In this document: in pieces, positions 52,095 to 59,907 of the stretch
Numbering within the stretch: position 1 is the stretch's first letter
Layout: each line of letters opens with the position of its first letter
Assembly: GCA_002423285.1 (NCBI GenBank)
Contig: DIVF01000054.1
Coordinates: 33,711-97,710 of the forward strand
DNA from: Micavibrio sp. UBA6139
GTDB lineage: Bacteria; Pseudomonadota; Alphaproteobacteria; Micavibrionales; Micavibrionaceae
Reading direction: 5' to 3'
Length of the DNA: 64,000 nucleotides
The notes under the pieces: model-generated
Told to the model about the DNA's origin: nothing
Database searches by the model: none
Seen by the model: the letters and a program-made list of their open reading frames with translations, nothing else
Position numbers and translations under genes: made by a program

Positions 52095-53051
52095 ATGATT
52101 TTAAACTTCCTGAAAATGTTGCCGCATAACACAAAGATTGATTTCTTTGGTCACCGTTTCTATGCCGTGTTCGCCAGTCTTATCATTATCGGTGGGTCCT
52201 TGACCTGTATGGCGGTGAAGGGACTGAATTTCGGTATTGATTTCACCGGTGGTACGGTCATGGAAATTGAAACCCCTGTGGACCCGGATATTGCCTCCCT
52301 GCGCTCGGATTTGAATAAGCTGGAACTGGGTGAGATTTCGATTCAGGAGTTCGGCCACACCCGTGGACTGATGATCCGTATGCGTCAGCAAGAAGGTGGG
52401 CCGGAAACCCAACAAGCCGCAATTGAAAAGGTCCGCACCGCCATTGAGGCCGTTTACGGCGAAGGAAAGACTGATTTCCGCCGTACCGAATTCGTTGGTC
52501 CGCAAGTGGGCGCGGAATTGAAACGGGACGGTACACTGGCCATTGCCATCGCGCTGCTCGGCATCATGGGTTACATATGGGTTCGTTTTGAATGGCAATA
52601 TGGTGTCGGGTCGATGCTGGCCTTGTTGCACGATGTGATCGGGATTTTGGGTTTGTTCTCTTTGACCCAGATGCATTTCGATCTCTCTACGCTGGCTGCG
52701 ATTTTGCTGGTTTCGGGTTATTCGATTAACGAAACGGTTATTATTTTTGACCGTATCCGCGAAACCCTGCGCAAGTTCAAGAAATTGCCGATGGACCAGA
52801 TCATTAACTATTCGATCAACTCGACCCTGTCGCGGACGGTCATGACATCGGGTTCAACATTGCTGGCGATTTTTGCCCTGTGGTTGTTCGGCGGTGAAGT
52901 GATCCGCAGCTTTGTGTCGGCGCTGTTCTTCGGGATTTTGATCGGGACACACTCATCCTACTTCGTATCATCTCTGTCCTTGTACTACCTGAATTTGCGC
53001 CCCAAGGCGGGCGGGGTGGATAATGGCGCAGAAACCAGCGAAGCCGTTTAA
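52095..53051 (+). CDS. secF: Protein translocase subunit SecF
   Basis: 318 residues. Partner of SecD in the RND-like complex. Has LNFGIDFTGGTVMEIETPVD near residue 42, the R-x-T-E-F-V-G-P-Q-V-G motif (RRTEFVGPQVGAEL) and six membrane helices, with LVSGYSINETVIIFDRIRE near residue 210. The next gene, an Mth938-like small protein, follows after 9 bases, a standard operon in alphaproteobacteria. Confidence 0.97.
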   Translation: MILNFLKMLPHNTKIDFFGHRFYAVFASLIIIGGSLTCMAVKGLNFGIDFTGGTVMEIETPVDPDIASLRSDLNKLELGEISIQEFGHTRGLMIRMRQQEGGPETQQAAIEKVRTAIEAVYGEGKTDFRRTEFVGPQVGAELKRDGTLAIAIALLGIMGYIWVRFEWQYGVGSMLALLHDVIGILGLFSLTQMHFDLSTLAAILLVSGYSINETVIIFDRIRETLRKFKKLPMDQIINYSINSTLSRTVMTSGSTLLAIFALWLFGGEVIRSFVSALFFGILIGTHSSYFVSSLSLYYLNLRPKAGGVDNGAETSEAV

Positions 53052-53060
53052 GGATCATTG

Positions 53061-53447
53061 ATGGACATCACCCCCCTTGTTCCGCAGGGCCGGCAAATCA
53101 TCCAGGGCTATGCCCATGGGCGGTTCCGGGTCAGCAGTCAGGTTTATGACGGAGCTGTCATCGTATTTCCGGAAAGCACCCAAAACTGGGATTTCACCAA
53201 AACCATGGCGGATTTGACGCCAGATGATTTTGCTCCGCTGATTGCGGCGGCGGATCAGCTGGACGTCGTTCTGGTGGGGTGTGGTTCGGCGTTGCGCACA
53301 ATGCCCCTGGCGCTGCGTCAGGCGTTGAAAGATCGCGGGATTACGGTAGAATTCATGGACACTGGCGCGGCCTGCCGGACGTATAACGTGTTAATGGCCG
53401 AAGGGCGTCGCGTTGCTGCGGCCCTGTTACCAACAGAAGCAACCTAA
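53061..53447 (+). CDS. Mth938-like domain protein
   Basis: 128 residues, whole-domain match to the Mth938 (DUF498) family, which in mitochondria includes the complex I assembly factor NDUFAF3. Visible: YAHGRFRVSSQVYDGAVIVF at the start, LVGCGSALRTMPLALRQAL in the centre and EFMDTGAACRTYNVLMAEGR at the end. Function in bacteria is unsettled; respiratory complex assembly is suggested by the eukaryotic relative. Start: ATG 53061 with AAGGATC upstream; a TTG one codon before is less likely. Follows secF in the operon. Confidence 0.93.
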   Translation: MDITPLVPQGRQIIQGYAHGRFRVSSQVYDGAVIVFPESTQNWDFTKTMADLTPDDFAPLIAAADQLDVVLVGCGSALRTMPLALRQALKDRGITVEFMDTGAACRTYNVLMAEGRRVAAALLPTEAT

Positions 53448-53473
53448 TATCTTTTTCTTTTCAGGAGAGTTAA

Positions 53474-54268
53474 ATGTCTGATCCAACCTTGGTGGCAGGC
53501 CTCGCCACCGATATGGGTGTGATTGAGATGCTGAGCAGCCCCGCCGTGTGGCTCAGCTTCGCAACGCTGGCCTTGCTTGAAGTTGTCCTTGGTATCGACA
53601 ACATCATCTTCCTGTCGATTATCACCCAAAAATTACCACCGCACCAACAACCCTTGGCCCGAAAGATTGGTTTGGCGTTGGCGTTGATAATGCGCATTGT
53701 CTTGTTGTCGATGGTCGCGTGGATTGCCACATTGACCGACCCTGTTTTCCATGTCGGCGAACACGGTGTATCGTGGCGTGACATGATTATGCTGTGTGGG
53801 GGGATGTTCTTGCTCTATAAGGGCACGGACGAAATTCACCATACGCTTGAAGATGATGGCGTGCACCATATCAGTGCAAAAAAGGCCGCTTTTGGCTGGA
53901 TTATCGTACAGATCGCCGTGCTTGATCTGGTCTTCTCGCTCGACTCCGTTATTACGGCGGTCGGTATGGCGGATCATTTGTCGATCATGATTGCGGCTGT
54001 TGTCTTCGCGATTGCGGTGATGTTGTTTGCAGCGGAACCGGTCAGCAAATTCGTTCAGGATCACCCGACGATCAAGATGCTGGCGCTTAGCTTCATCTTG
54101 CTGGTTGGTATGGTTCTGATTGCTGATGGTTTGCACCTGCATATTCCAAAAGGCTACCTGTACTTCGCGATCGCATTCTCCTTGGGTGTGGAAACACTCA
54201 ACCTGCTGGCGGCCAAACGACGCAAGCGGAAGAAAGAGGAGGCCGAAGCCGCACAGGTTTCTGGTTAA
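53474..54268 (+). CDS. TerC-family integral membrane protein
   Basis: 264 residues with seven or so membrane helices. The two TerC signatures are present: ATLALLEVVLGIDNIIFLSI in helix 1-2 and VLDLVFSLDSVITAVGMADH in helix 4-5, with their membrane-embedded acidic residues. Family members take part in metal (manganese) export or tellurite resistance phenotypes. A soluble stretch with histidines (DEIHHTLEDDGVHHISAKK) may bind metal. The C-terminus is Lys/Arg/Glu-rich. It follows the Mth938-like gene by 26 bases with its own AGGAGAG ribosome site. Ends 3 bases from the convergent phosphoesterase. Confidence 0.92.
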   Translation: MSDPTLVAGLATDMGVIEMLSSPAVWLSFATLALLEVVLGIDNIIFLSIITQKLPPHQQPLARKIGLALALIMRIVLLSMVAWIATLTDPVFHVGEHGVSWRDMIMLCGGMFLLYKGTDEIHHTLEDDGVHHISAKKAAFGWIIVQIAVLDLVFSLDSVITAVGMADHLSIMIAAVVFAIAVMLFAAEPVSKFVQDHPTIKMLALSFILLVGMVLIADGLHLHIPKGYLYFAIAFSLGVETLNLLAAKRRKRKKEEAEAAQVSG

Positions 54269-54271
54269 GGA

Positions 54272-55063
54272 TTAAGGGATCGAAAGATCATAGCTAGGCT
54301 GACCCAGGCCGCGTCCTTCGATATGGATGCGGCCTTTGTCTATCTTGACCAAGGAATAGGCCGCATGCGGGCGTTCCGTGTCATGATAGCGCTGCACCAG
54401 TGATTGGTGCGTGATGTAATGAATGCCGTTGATTTCGCGGTGGCGGTTGCGGTGGCGATGGCCCGCCATGCACAGTTCAACCTTGCCGGATTGTTCCAGA
54501 ATTTCACGAATTTCCGGGGCTTGGGGGTAATAAGACAAAAAAGCGCGCTTATCATATTCAACGGCACGGGCGTTATCAGCCGGGAAATTATCCAGCGGGA
54601 TATGGTTGAACAGAATGCATTTTTTATCTGTTTTGGCCAGTGTATCGCGCAACCATTGCAGGTCATTCTTGGTAACAAACAAATTCACTTCACCCGAAAT
54701 CTTGACGTTCGGATTCCAGAACAGCACATGGTGGCCCTGAATATCCATGCTGTATGAATCACCGGGCAAGCCCAGAACGGCGGCGTTATCTTCGCGGGTC
54801 AGGTGGATGAGGTCATGGTTGCCGTGCACCGAATATTTCGGCATGGCGAATTTGTTGAATTGTTCTTTTAATTTTTTGAGGTACGAAAGGTCCTGTGCCG
54901 CGTTCGTGTATGTAACGCGGTCTCCCAAATCTACAGCAAAATCGACCCTGTTCGCGTTCGCGGCTTTTATAAACCGGTCAATAAGAGCCGGTGCCCGCGA
55001 TCCTTTTTTATTGCCACGGTCGAAGCCATAGTGAATATCAGTTACGATAGCAAAACGCAGCAT
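54272..55063 (-). CDS. Calcineurin-like metallophosphoesterase
   Basis: 263 residues. Metal-dependent phosphoesterase with the motif series TDIHYG (Asp-x-His), DLGDRVTY (Gly-Asp), VHGNHDLI (Gly-Asn-His-Asp), LFNHIPL and AGHRHRNRH (Gly-His-x-His), resembling the cyclic nucleotide phosphodiesterase CpdA subgroup. No signal peptide, so cytoplasmic. The substrate is not defined by sequence. Single gene, convergent with the TerC-family gene. Confidence 0.88.
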   Translation of the reverse strand: MLRFAIVTDIHYGFDRGNKKGSRAPALIDRFIKAANANRVDFAVDLGDRVTYTNAAQDLSYLKKLKEQFNKFAMPKYSVHGNHDLIHLTREDNAAVLGLPGDSYSMDIQGHHVLFWNPNVKISGEVNLFVTKNDLQWLRDTLAKTDKKCILFNHIPLDNFPADNARAVEYDKRAFLSYYPQAPEIREILEQSGKVELCMAGHRHRNRHREINGIHYITHQSLVQRYHDTERPHAAYSLVKIDKGRIHIEGRGLGQPSYDLSIP

Positions 55064-55209
55064 GGAATCCTTATAGCACTATTTTCTGCCATTCAGCCAG
55101 AAGTTTGGCTGTAGAAAAAGTCTAATTTTTGCAGTGCGTTATTGAATTTTATTGGGCGCACCGATACTGTTTGTTCAATTTAAGCGTGTATTTATAAAAG
55201 GGTAAAATA

Positions 55210-55740
55210 ATGAAAGTCCAAGTGGTTTTATGTTTGTTGTTCTTAATGTTTGCTTTGCAGGCTCAGGCCGCCAGGGCCAGTGACGGTTCAGTTTATAATC
55301 AATGGCAGCATGGAAAGTCTGTCAAAATGGATCAAAGCAATGCTGCGTATATCTATACGTTCGTGAATAGTTACACCACGCAATGTGCATGGCCCTATAA
55401 GGAAAATTTTCCGGTGGTGATGGGGTTCTTAGGCGTGGAAGGGGTGCGGCCTCGCTATCCTGTCATTCAGGCGGCTATGAACGACTTTGATAGCCATTAC
55501 GCCAGCGATGGCTGTGCCGCTACAAAGTTTACAGCAGCGGTGCGCGATACAATCTTACCTCCAAAAGATTCTGCCTTTATGAAAGGTTGCATGGTGGTCT
55601 GGCATAATAACGAAAGTGTTTGTACATGCATGGCAGGCGTTGGTCGTGATGTCTACCCGGGGTTTTTTGATCTGGAGTACACATCAGAAAAAATTGAGGC
55701 CATGGGCATCTGGAAGACGAGCAGGCATTGTTATAAGTAG
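55210..55740 (+). CDS. Secreted cysteine-rich hypothetical protein, 176 residues
   Basis: MKVQVVLCLLFLMFALQAQA is a signal peptide; the mature protein has six cysteines (in TQCAWP, DGCAAT, KGCMVV, VCTCMAG and RHCYK), enough for three disulfides, so it is likely periplasmic or secreted. Many aromatic residues; no known domain. The 5' part is AT-rich (about a third GC over the first line) compared with the neighbours. A bidirectional terminator follows. Possible recent acquisition or a lineage-specific secreted protein. Confidence 0.78.
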   Translation: MKVQVVLCLLFLMFALQAQAARASDGSVYNQWQHGKSVKMDQSNAAYIYTFVNSYTTQCAWPYKENFPVVMGFLGVEGVRPRYPVIQAAMNDFDSHYASDGCAATKFTAAVRDTILPPKDSAFMKGCMVVWHNNESVCTCMAGVGRDVYPGFFDLEYTSEKIEAMGIWKTSRHCYK

Positions 55741-55752
55741 AAACGCATAACA

Positions 55753-55780
55753 AAAATGGCCCGTAACCACGGGCCATTTT
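55753..55780. terminator. Bidirectional rho-independent terminator
   Basis: AAAATGGCCCG / CGGGCCATTTT, 11-base perfect stem with loop TAACCA, between the convergent secreted-protein and sodB genes. Confidence 0.9.
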
Positions 55781-55804
55781 CTTATTATCCTGTATTCATG
55801 CGGT

Positions 55805-56431
55805 TTAAGCCGCAATTTTAACCGGGCCTTTTTCGAATAACTGGCCGACATAGTCCCAGTTGATCAGGCTGTCCACGAATGCTTCCAGATATTTTTGGCG
55901 GGCATTGCGATAGTCGATGTAATAGGAATGTTCCCACACGTCACAGCCCAGAATTGGCGTCTTGCCATTCACCAGCGGGTTTTCGCCGTTTGGTGTTTTC
56001 ACAATTTCTAACTTGCTCGATGCGTTATCAACGGCCAACCAGCACCAGCCAGACCCGAATTGGGTCATACCGGCTTGGATGAAATTGCCACGGAAAGTGT
56101 CAAAGCCACCCAGATCAGATGTGATTTGTGCATCCAGCTTGCCGGGAATTTTTTTACCGCCGCCATTGGGCGCCATCCAGTTCCAGAAATGCAAATGGTT
56201 GTAATGCTGGCCCAGTTGGTTAAACAGGCCTGCCTTTGATTTATCCTTGAATGATGCCAGCATGGCTTCTTCCAGCGACAGATTTTCAAGGCCGGTGCCT
56301 TGGATCAATTCATTGCCTTTATCGATATAGGCTTTGTGATGTTTGTCGTGGTGGAACTCCAATGTCTCTTTCGACATGAACGGCTGAAGCGCATCATATG
56401 CATAGGGAAGCTCGGGGAGGGTGAAGGCCAT
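55805..56431 (-). CDS. sodB: Superoxide dismutase, Fe type
   Basis: 208 residues, normal length, no signal peptide (cytoplasmic). Metal ligands: His27 (LEFHHDKHH), His79 (HYNHLHFWNW), Asp164 and His168 (GCDVWEHSYYIDYRN). Gln75, three residues before the second ligand triad (GQHYNH), is the place of the active-site Gln of iron enzymes, so Fe is the predicted metal. ATG at 56431 was chosen for the strong ribosome site CAGGAGAA upstream and the canonical N-terminus MAFTLPELPYA; the frame extends 26 codons upstream without support. Confidence 0.96.
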   Translation of the reverse strand: MAFTLPELPYAYDALQPFMSKETLEFHHDKHHKAYIDKGNELIQGTGLENLSLEEAMLASFKDKSKAGLFNQLGQHYNHLHFWNWMAPNGGGKKIPGKLDAQITSDLGGFDTFRGNFIQAGMTQFGSGWCWLAVDNASSKLEIVKTPNGENPLVNGKTPILGCDVWEHSYYIDYRNARQKYLEAFVDSLINWDYVGQLFEKGPVKIAA

Positions 56432-56511
56432 GATTATTCTCCTGTAAAATAAAGACTGACAATCAATTACATCATTCAAAGTCTTTGGCAACTCTGTTAT
56501 AAAAATCATCT

Positions 56512-57339
56512 ATGGATACCGCCGCTGCACCGCCAAACACCAATGAATCACTTGTCAGAACGCAAGATCCTGACAGGTATTTGCTCAGCATGTTTTATGG
56601 CCCGGAAGTGCGTGCGCATTTATGGTCCCTTTATGCGTTTAATCATGAAATTGCAAAGACGCGCGAAGTTGTTACCGATACCAATATCGGTTTGATCCGC
56701 CTGCAATGGTGGCGCGATGCGCTGGCTGAATTTTACGAAAAGAACGAAGTGAAAAAGCACGACGTGATGACGGGGCTGGCCGCTGCCATCTGGCGTTACA
56801 ATTTACCGCGCGACACGTTCGACCATTTGATTTATGCGCGCGAATTTGATCTGGAAGATCGCCAGCCGGGATCATTGGAGGGCTTGTGCAACTACGTTGA
56901 TTACACGCATACGCCGTTATTGCGCATGGCGGTGATTATCGCCGGGGAAGATCCGGATGATCCGGCGTTGCAGCCCGTGGCTATGGCCTATTCCTTGGCC
57001 GGGTTGATCCGCGCCGTGCCATACCATATGGGGCAGGGGCGGTGTTTTCTGCCAGAAGACCTGATGCGCCGCGCGGGGATCAATTTCGGGACCCTGCAGA
57101 TCGGGCAGAGCAAGGATGCTCTGATCCCGGTTATCACGGCTGTGCGGGAGAAGGCCGAGGATTTATTGCGCCAGGCCGGACAAAGCGAACAGGGGCGTCT
57201 GGTACGCCTGCACCGGGTCATGACGGCGCAATATTTGAATAAAATCAAACGGTTACATGATGATTGCTACGATGTTCGCCTGTCGGTCCCCCCGGCATTG
57301 CGGACAATTGGCTTGTGGCGGGCCGCGCAAAAGGCATAA
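56512..57339 (+). CDS. Squalene/phytoene synthase-fold protein, NDUFAF6-like
   Basis: 275 residues. Head-to-head prenyl synthase fold, but the first DxxxD motif is replaced (LYAFNHEIAKTREVV) and the second region reads RAVPYHMGQGRCFLPEDLM, as in NDUFAF6, a complex I assembly factor, and not as in active synthases. In alphaproteobacteria such genes often stand beside Mth938-like genes; here they are about 3 kb apart. Role in respiratory complex assembly is therefore an inference from two linked homologues. Divergent from sodB with 80 bases between starts. Confidence 0.85.
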   Translation: MDTAAAPPNTNESLVRTQDPDRYLLSMFYGPEVRAHLWSLYAFNHEIAKTREVVTDTNIGLIRLQWWRDALAEFYEKNEVKKHDVMTGLAAAIWRYNLPRDTFDHLIYAREFDLEDRQPGSLEGLCNYVDYTHTPLLRMAVIIAGEDPDDPALQPVAMAYSLAGLIRAVPYHMGQGRCFLPEDLMRRAGINFGTLQIGQSKDALIPVITAVREKAEDLLRQAGQSEQGRLVRLHRVMTAQYLNKIKRLHDDCYDVRLSVPPALRTIGLWRAAQKA

Positions 57340-57421
57340 AAGTAATACTCTGGAAAATATTGTGGTTTATACTATTTAAGGAGATCCATAACGGGTCCGC
57401 TTAATAAGGGGGAGAATCTTC

Positions 57422-57706
57422 ATGGCTTTACCGCCAATTATCACCAATTCGCCAATCTATCGGGCACTGGCCGGGGGGCAGGCACGCCCCGCCAAGGAAG
57501 CGAATGAAAACCCGGCGGCTAATTCATCCGCCGCCACGCGCGATAGTGTTGAACTGTCTGAGGCTGCGTTGAAAAAATTGGATGCTGCCAAGGCGGAAGA
57601 TTTGAAATCTCAAAATACCGCGCGCGGTACGGCGCAGGATGTTCGCACTGAATTAGAACGCAATCCAAATCTATCGCTCGGCCTCGACCAGAGTGCAGAG
57701 CTTTAA
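57422..57706 (+). CDS. Small conserved-looking hypothetical protein, 94 residues
   Basis: Hydrophilic, probably disordered or helical. Begins MALPPIITNSPIYRALAGGQ and contains ATRDSVELSEAALKKLDAAK, whose DSVELSxxA pattern is seen in FlgM-type and other flagellum-associated small proteins; the similarity is short and by eye. Upstream AAGGGGGAGAATCTTC is a strong ribosome site (GGGGGAG). Follows the phytoene-synthase-fold gene by 82 bases. Function unknown. Confidence 0.7.
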   Translation: MALPPIITNSPIYRALAGGQARPAKEANENPAANSSAATRDSVELSEAALKKLDAAKAEDLKSQNTARGTAQDVRTELERNPNLSLGLDQSAEL

Positions 57707-57728
57707 ACGAAGCCTCCCCATTCCAGCT

Positions 57729-57753
57729 ATAACCCGCGATTATAGCGGGTTAT
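57729..57753. terminator. Hairpin at convergent gene ends
   Basis: ATAACCCGC (57729-57737) pairs with GCGGGTTAT (57745-57753) around loop GATTATA. It overlaps the last codons of the minus-strand FecR gene and lies 22 bases beyond the plus-strand gene. No long T-run, so terminator activity is moderately likely. Confidence 0.6.
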
Positions 57754-59014
57754 GCTGACTTGCTGAGGGCAGGTTCATCTTTTCAATTTGTTCCTGACGC
57801 ATTGCCGGGTCCGTGGCCAGATTATTCATGTCTGGCTGCGCCACGGGTGCTGGGCGTGGGAAGGGCGGTGGGGCTGCAATATCACCGGCTTGTTCAACGG
57901 GCTTTTGTTTAGTTTCCGGTGCGGTCAATTGAACGCCATCGGCCAGAACCGGTGGTGCTGCATTAGTGGCACCGGCATCGGCCTTTGGTTTTTCAACAGT
58001 TGGCGGTGTTGCGGGTTCCATTGCTGGAACCGGGGCCGGTGTTTCCGTGATGACCGGTTGCGGCTGTGCTGGTTCTGAACCACCCAATGGGTCGGCAACC
58101 ACTGGTGGGGCGACTGGATCAGCAATGGTGCTGGTGCCCGGTTGCTGGATGGGCTGTGGTGCATTATCGGGTGCGGTTTCCGTTTTCTTCAACGGGGCCG
58201 GGATGTTTTGTTTGTTGTTCAGGCGTTTTACGCTGTCGCGTGGGTTCTTTTCCTGAATGCGGATTTCATTTTTGGCGCGCATGTGGATTTTGTGTTTTTC
58301 CAGCATGGTGGGCTGTTCGGCCTTGAACGTGGCAAGGCGTTCTTTTGCGGCCTCAACACCCTTCAGGCTGACGGTCGCCTTGGCGCGGTCAACTTTTTCC
58401 GTGGGCCAGATTTTGGCGCGTTCAGGAATTGAATTCAAATTGCGAATGGTTGTGCCTTCACCCGCGATCACGCGAATGCGGCCACGCTTGGTTTCAAAGG
58501 AGATTTCGCCGCTATCAACAAAAACGCTATAGGCGTCATCATCAATCGGGCCACCCCAAACGGTGGTGCCGCGAATGCCAATCGAACCGTAAGGGGTTGT
58601 GATTTGAATATCAGGGTTGGTAACATCCTTGGCAATCAGACCGGTGGTGTACAGGAAGACACCTTGCATGACGCTGTAGCGGGAATGATTGATTTTTGGA
58701 TTTTCGTCGTCATAGACATACTTGTCGATTTTAAACCGCGCATTTTCACCCAGTGTAAAACGGCTTTCATCGACCAGAACGATCAGCGCCTTCGCGCCCG
58801 GACCAGTTTGAATGATGTCATTCATAAAAACAGGATCGTTGATTTTTGCAGGGTAAGCCTGACCCGCTTCATTCGAGCGCATGATCAAATTGCCTTCACC
58901 TTCCAGATCCAGCATGACGCCAATCGGGGCGGGTGCGGCATCTTGTGCGATGGCTGGTACGGCCAGCATCACAAAAGCAAGGAACGTGCACAGGTATGAC
59001 AACGAACGGATCAT
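57740..59014 (-). CDS. FecR-domain exported protein with Pro-rich C-terminus
   Basis: 424 residues. Signal peptide MIRSLSYLCTFLAFVMLAVP with cleavage after AIA-Q; then a FecR domain at about residues 40-190 (RSNEAGQAYPAKINDPVFMN, STFTLGE-like DESRFTLGENARFKIDKYV, TTPYGSIGIRGTTVWGG). FecR domains usually sense signals in the periplasm for an anti-sigma partner; here there is no membrane helix and no sigma factor nearby, so it resembles stand-alone FecR proteins. The last 160 residues are rich in Pro, Ala, Gln and Glu and likely disordered. The ligand is unknown. Confidence 0.85.
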   Translation of the reverse strand: MIRSLSYLCTFLAFVMLAVPAIAQDAAPAPIGVMLDLEGEGNLIMRSNEAGQAYPAKINDPVFMNDIIQTGPGAKALIVLVDESRFTLGENARFKIDKYVYDDENPKINHSRYSVMQGVFLYTTGLIAKDVTNPDIQITTPYGSIGIRGTTVWGGPIDDDAYSVFVDSGEISFETKRGRIRVIAGEGTTIRNLNSIPERAKIWPTEKVDRAKATVSLKGVEAAKERLATFKAEQPTMLEKHKIHMRAKNEIRIQEKNPRDSVKRLNNKQNIPAPLKKTETAPDNAPQPIQQPGTSTIADPVAPPVVADPLGGSEPAQPQPVITETPAPVPAMEPATPPTVEKPKADAGATNAAPPVLADGVQLTAPETKQKPVEQAGDIAAPPPFPRPAPVAQPDMNNLATDPAMRQEQIEKMNLPSASQHNPL

Positions 59015-59178
59015 CTTTAGGGTCTCTTTCGGTAATAATATGCAATTAGACCGATTTTTGCTGAAAAAAACCGTGAGGTAAATGGTTTGGCGGCTTTTAA
59101 CGGGGGTTGCACACAGTCACAGTTGAACCATAATTACTGGCTATCCTATCGATCTAACCCCTGATTATTGAGGATTTC

Positions 59179-59907
59179 ATGCGTACGAACCTGTTTATCC
59201 TGCTTTCTACAGTGATTTTTGCCGTTTCCGTCGTGTTTTTAGGGGTTTCCGTCCATAAGGGCCTATCTGAATTCCGCCTGTCTGACCGTTATGTGACCGT
59301 GAAGGGGCTGGCCGAGCGCAGCGCCCGGGCTGATGTTGCGATCTGGCCAATGCCGATTGTCGCCACCGCCAATGATCTGGCCGCCGCACAGACCAGTATT
59401 GACCAATCAACAGCCAAGGCGATTGCTTTCCTGAAGGGGAAGGGTTTTGAAGATGGCGAGATTAAAATTCAAAAAACTGAAGTCACCGATTTGTTGGCAC
59501 AGGCCTATCGCTCTAACGAAACAACCCAGCTGCGTTATATCATTCGCCAGTCACTGGCCGTTGAAACACCAAAAATTGACGCGGTGATTGCCGCGCAAAG
59601 CGCGATTGGTGAATTGTTCAAACAGGGTGTGGTGATTGAAACCACCCCGACCAAATATGTTTATAACGGTCTGAACGCGATTAAGCCCGAAATGATCGCC
59701 GAAGCGACCAAGAATGCGCGTGAGGGGGCGGAGCAATTCGCCCATGATTCCAAGGCAACGCTGAGCGGCATTAAAACCGCGTCACAGGGCCAGTTCCAAA
59801 TTCTGCCTGCGGATTCTGAATTCCAATATGATGAAGCGCAAAGCCCGAATAAAAAAATCCGGGTGGTCACAACGGTGGAATATTACCTGACACCATCAGG
59901 CCGCTAG
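59179..59907 (+). CDS. SIMPL-domain (DUF541) protein
   Basis: 242 residues. An N-terminal hydrophobic segment (LFILLSTVIFAVSVVFLGVS) acts as signal anchor, then a SIMPL domain over most of the protein: VTVKGLAERSARADVAIWPM, the KGFEDGEIKIQKTEVTDLLA region and the end IRVVTTVEYYLTPSGR. Members are periplasmic proteins of uncertain role. The stop is 12 bases inside the 3' end of trmFO on the other strand. Single gene. Confidence 0.9.
   Translation: MRTNLFILLSTVIFAVSVVFLGVSVHKGLSEFRLSDRYVTVKGLAERSARADVAIWPMPIVATANDLAAAQTSIDQSTAKAIAFLKGKGFEDGEIKIQKTEVTDLLAQAYRSNETTQLRYIIRQSLAVETPKIDAVIAAQSAIGELFKQGVVIETTPTKYVYNGLNAIKPEMIAEATKNAREGAEQFAHDSKATLSGIKTASQGQFQILPADSEFQYDEAQSPNKKIRVVTTVEYYLTPSGR

Noticed and set aside
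55171..55198. TTGTTC-N16-TATAAA promoter before the secreted protein gene
   Set aside because: The -10 box would overlap the ribosome site region and leave a 5-base leader; the AT-rich context makes chance matches likely.
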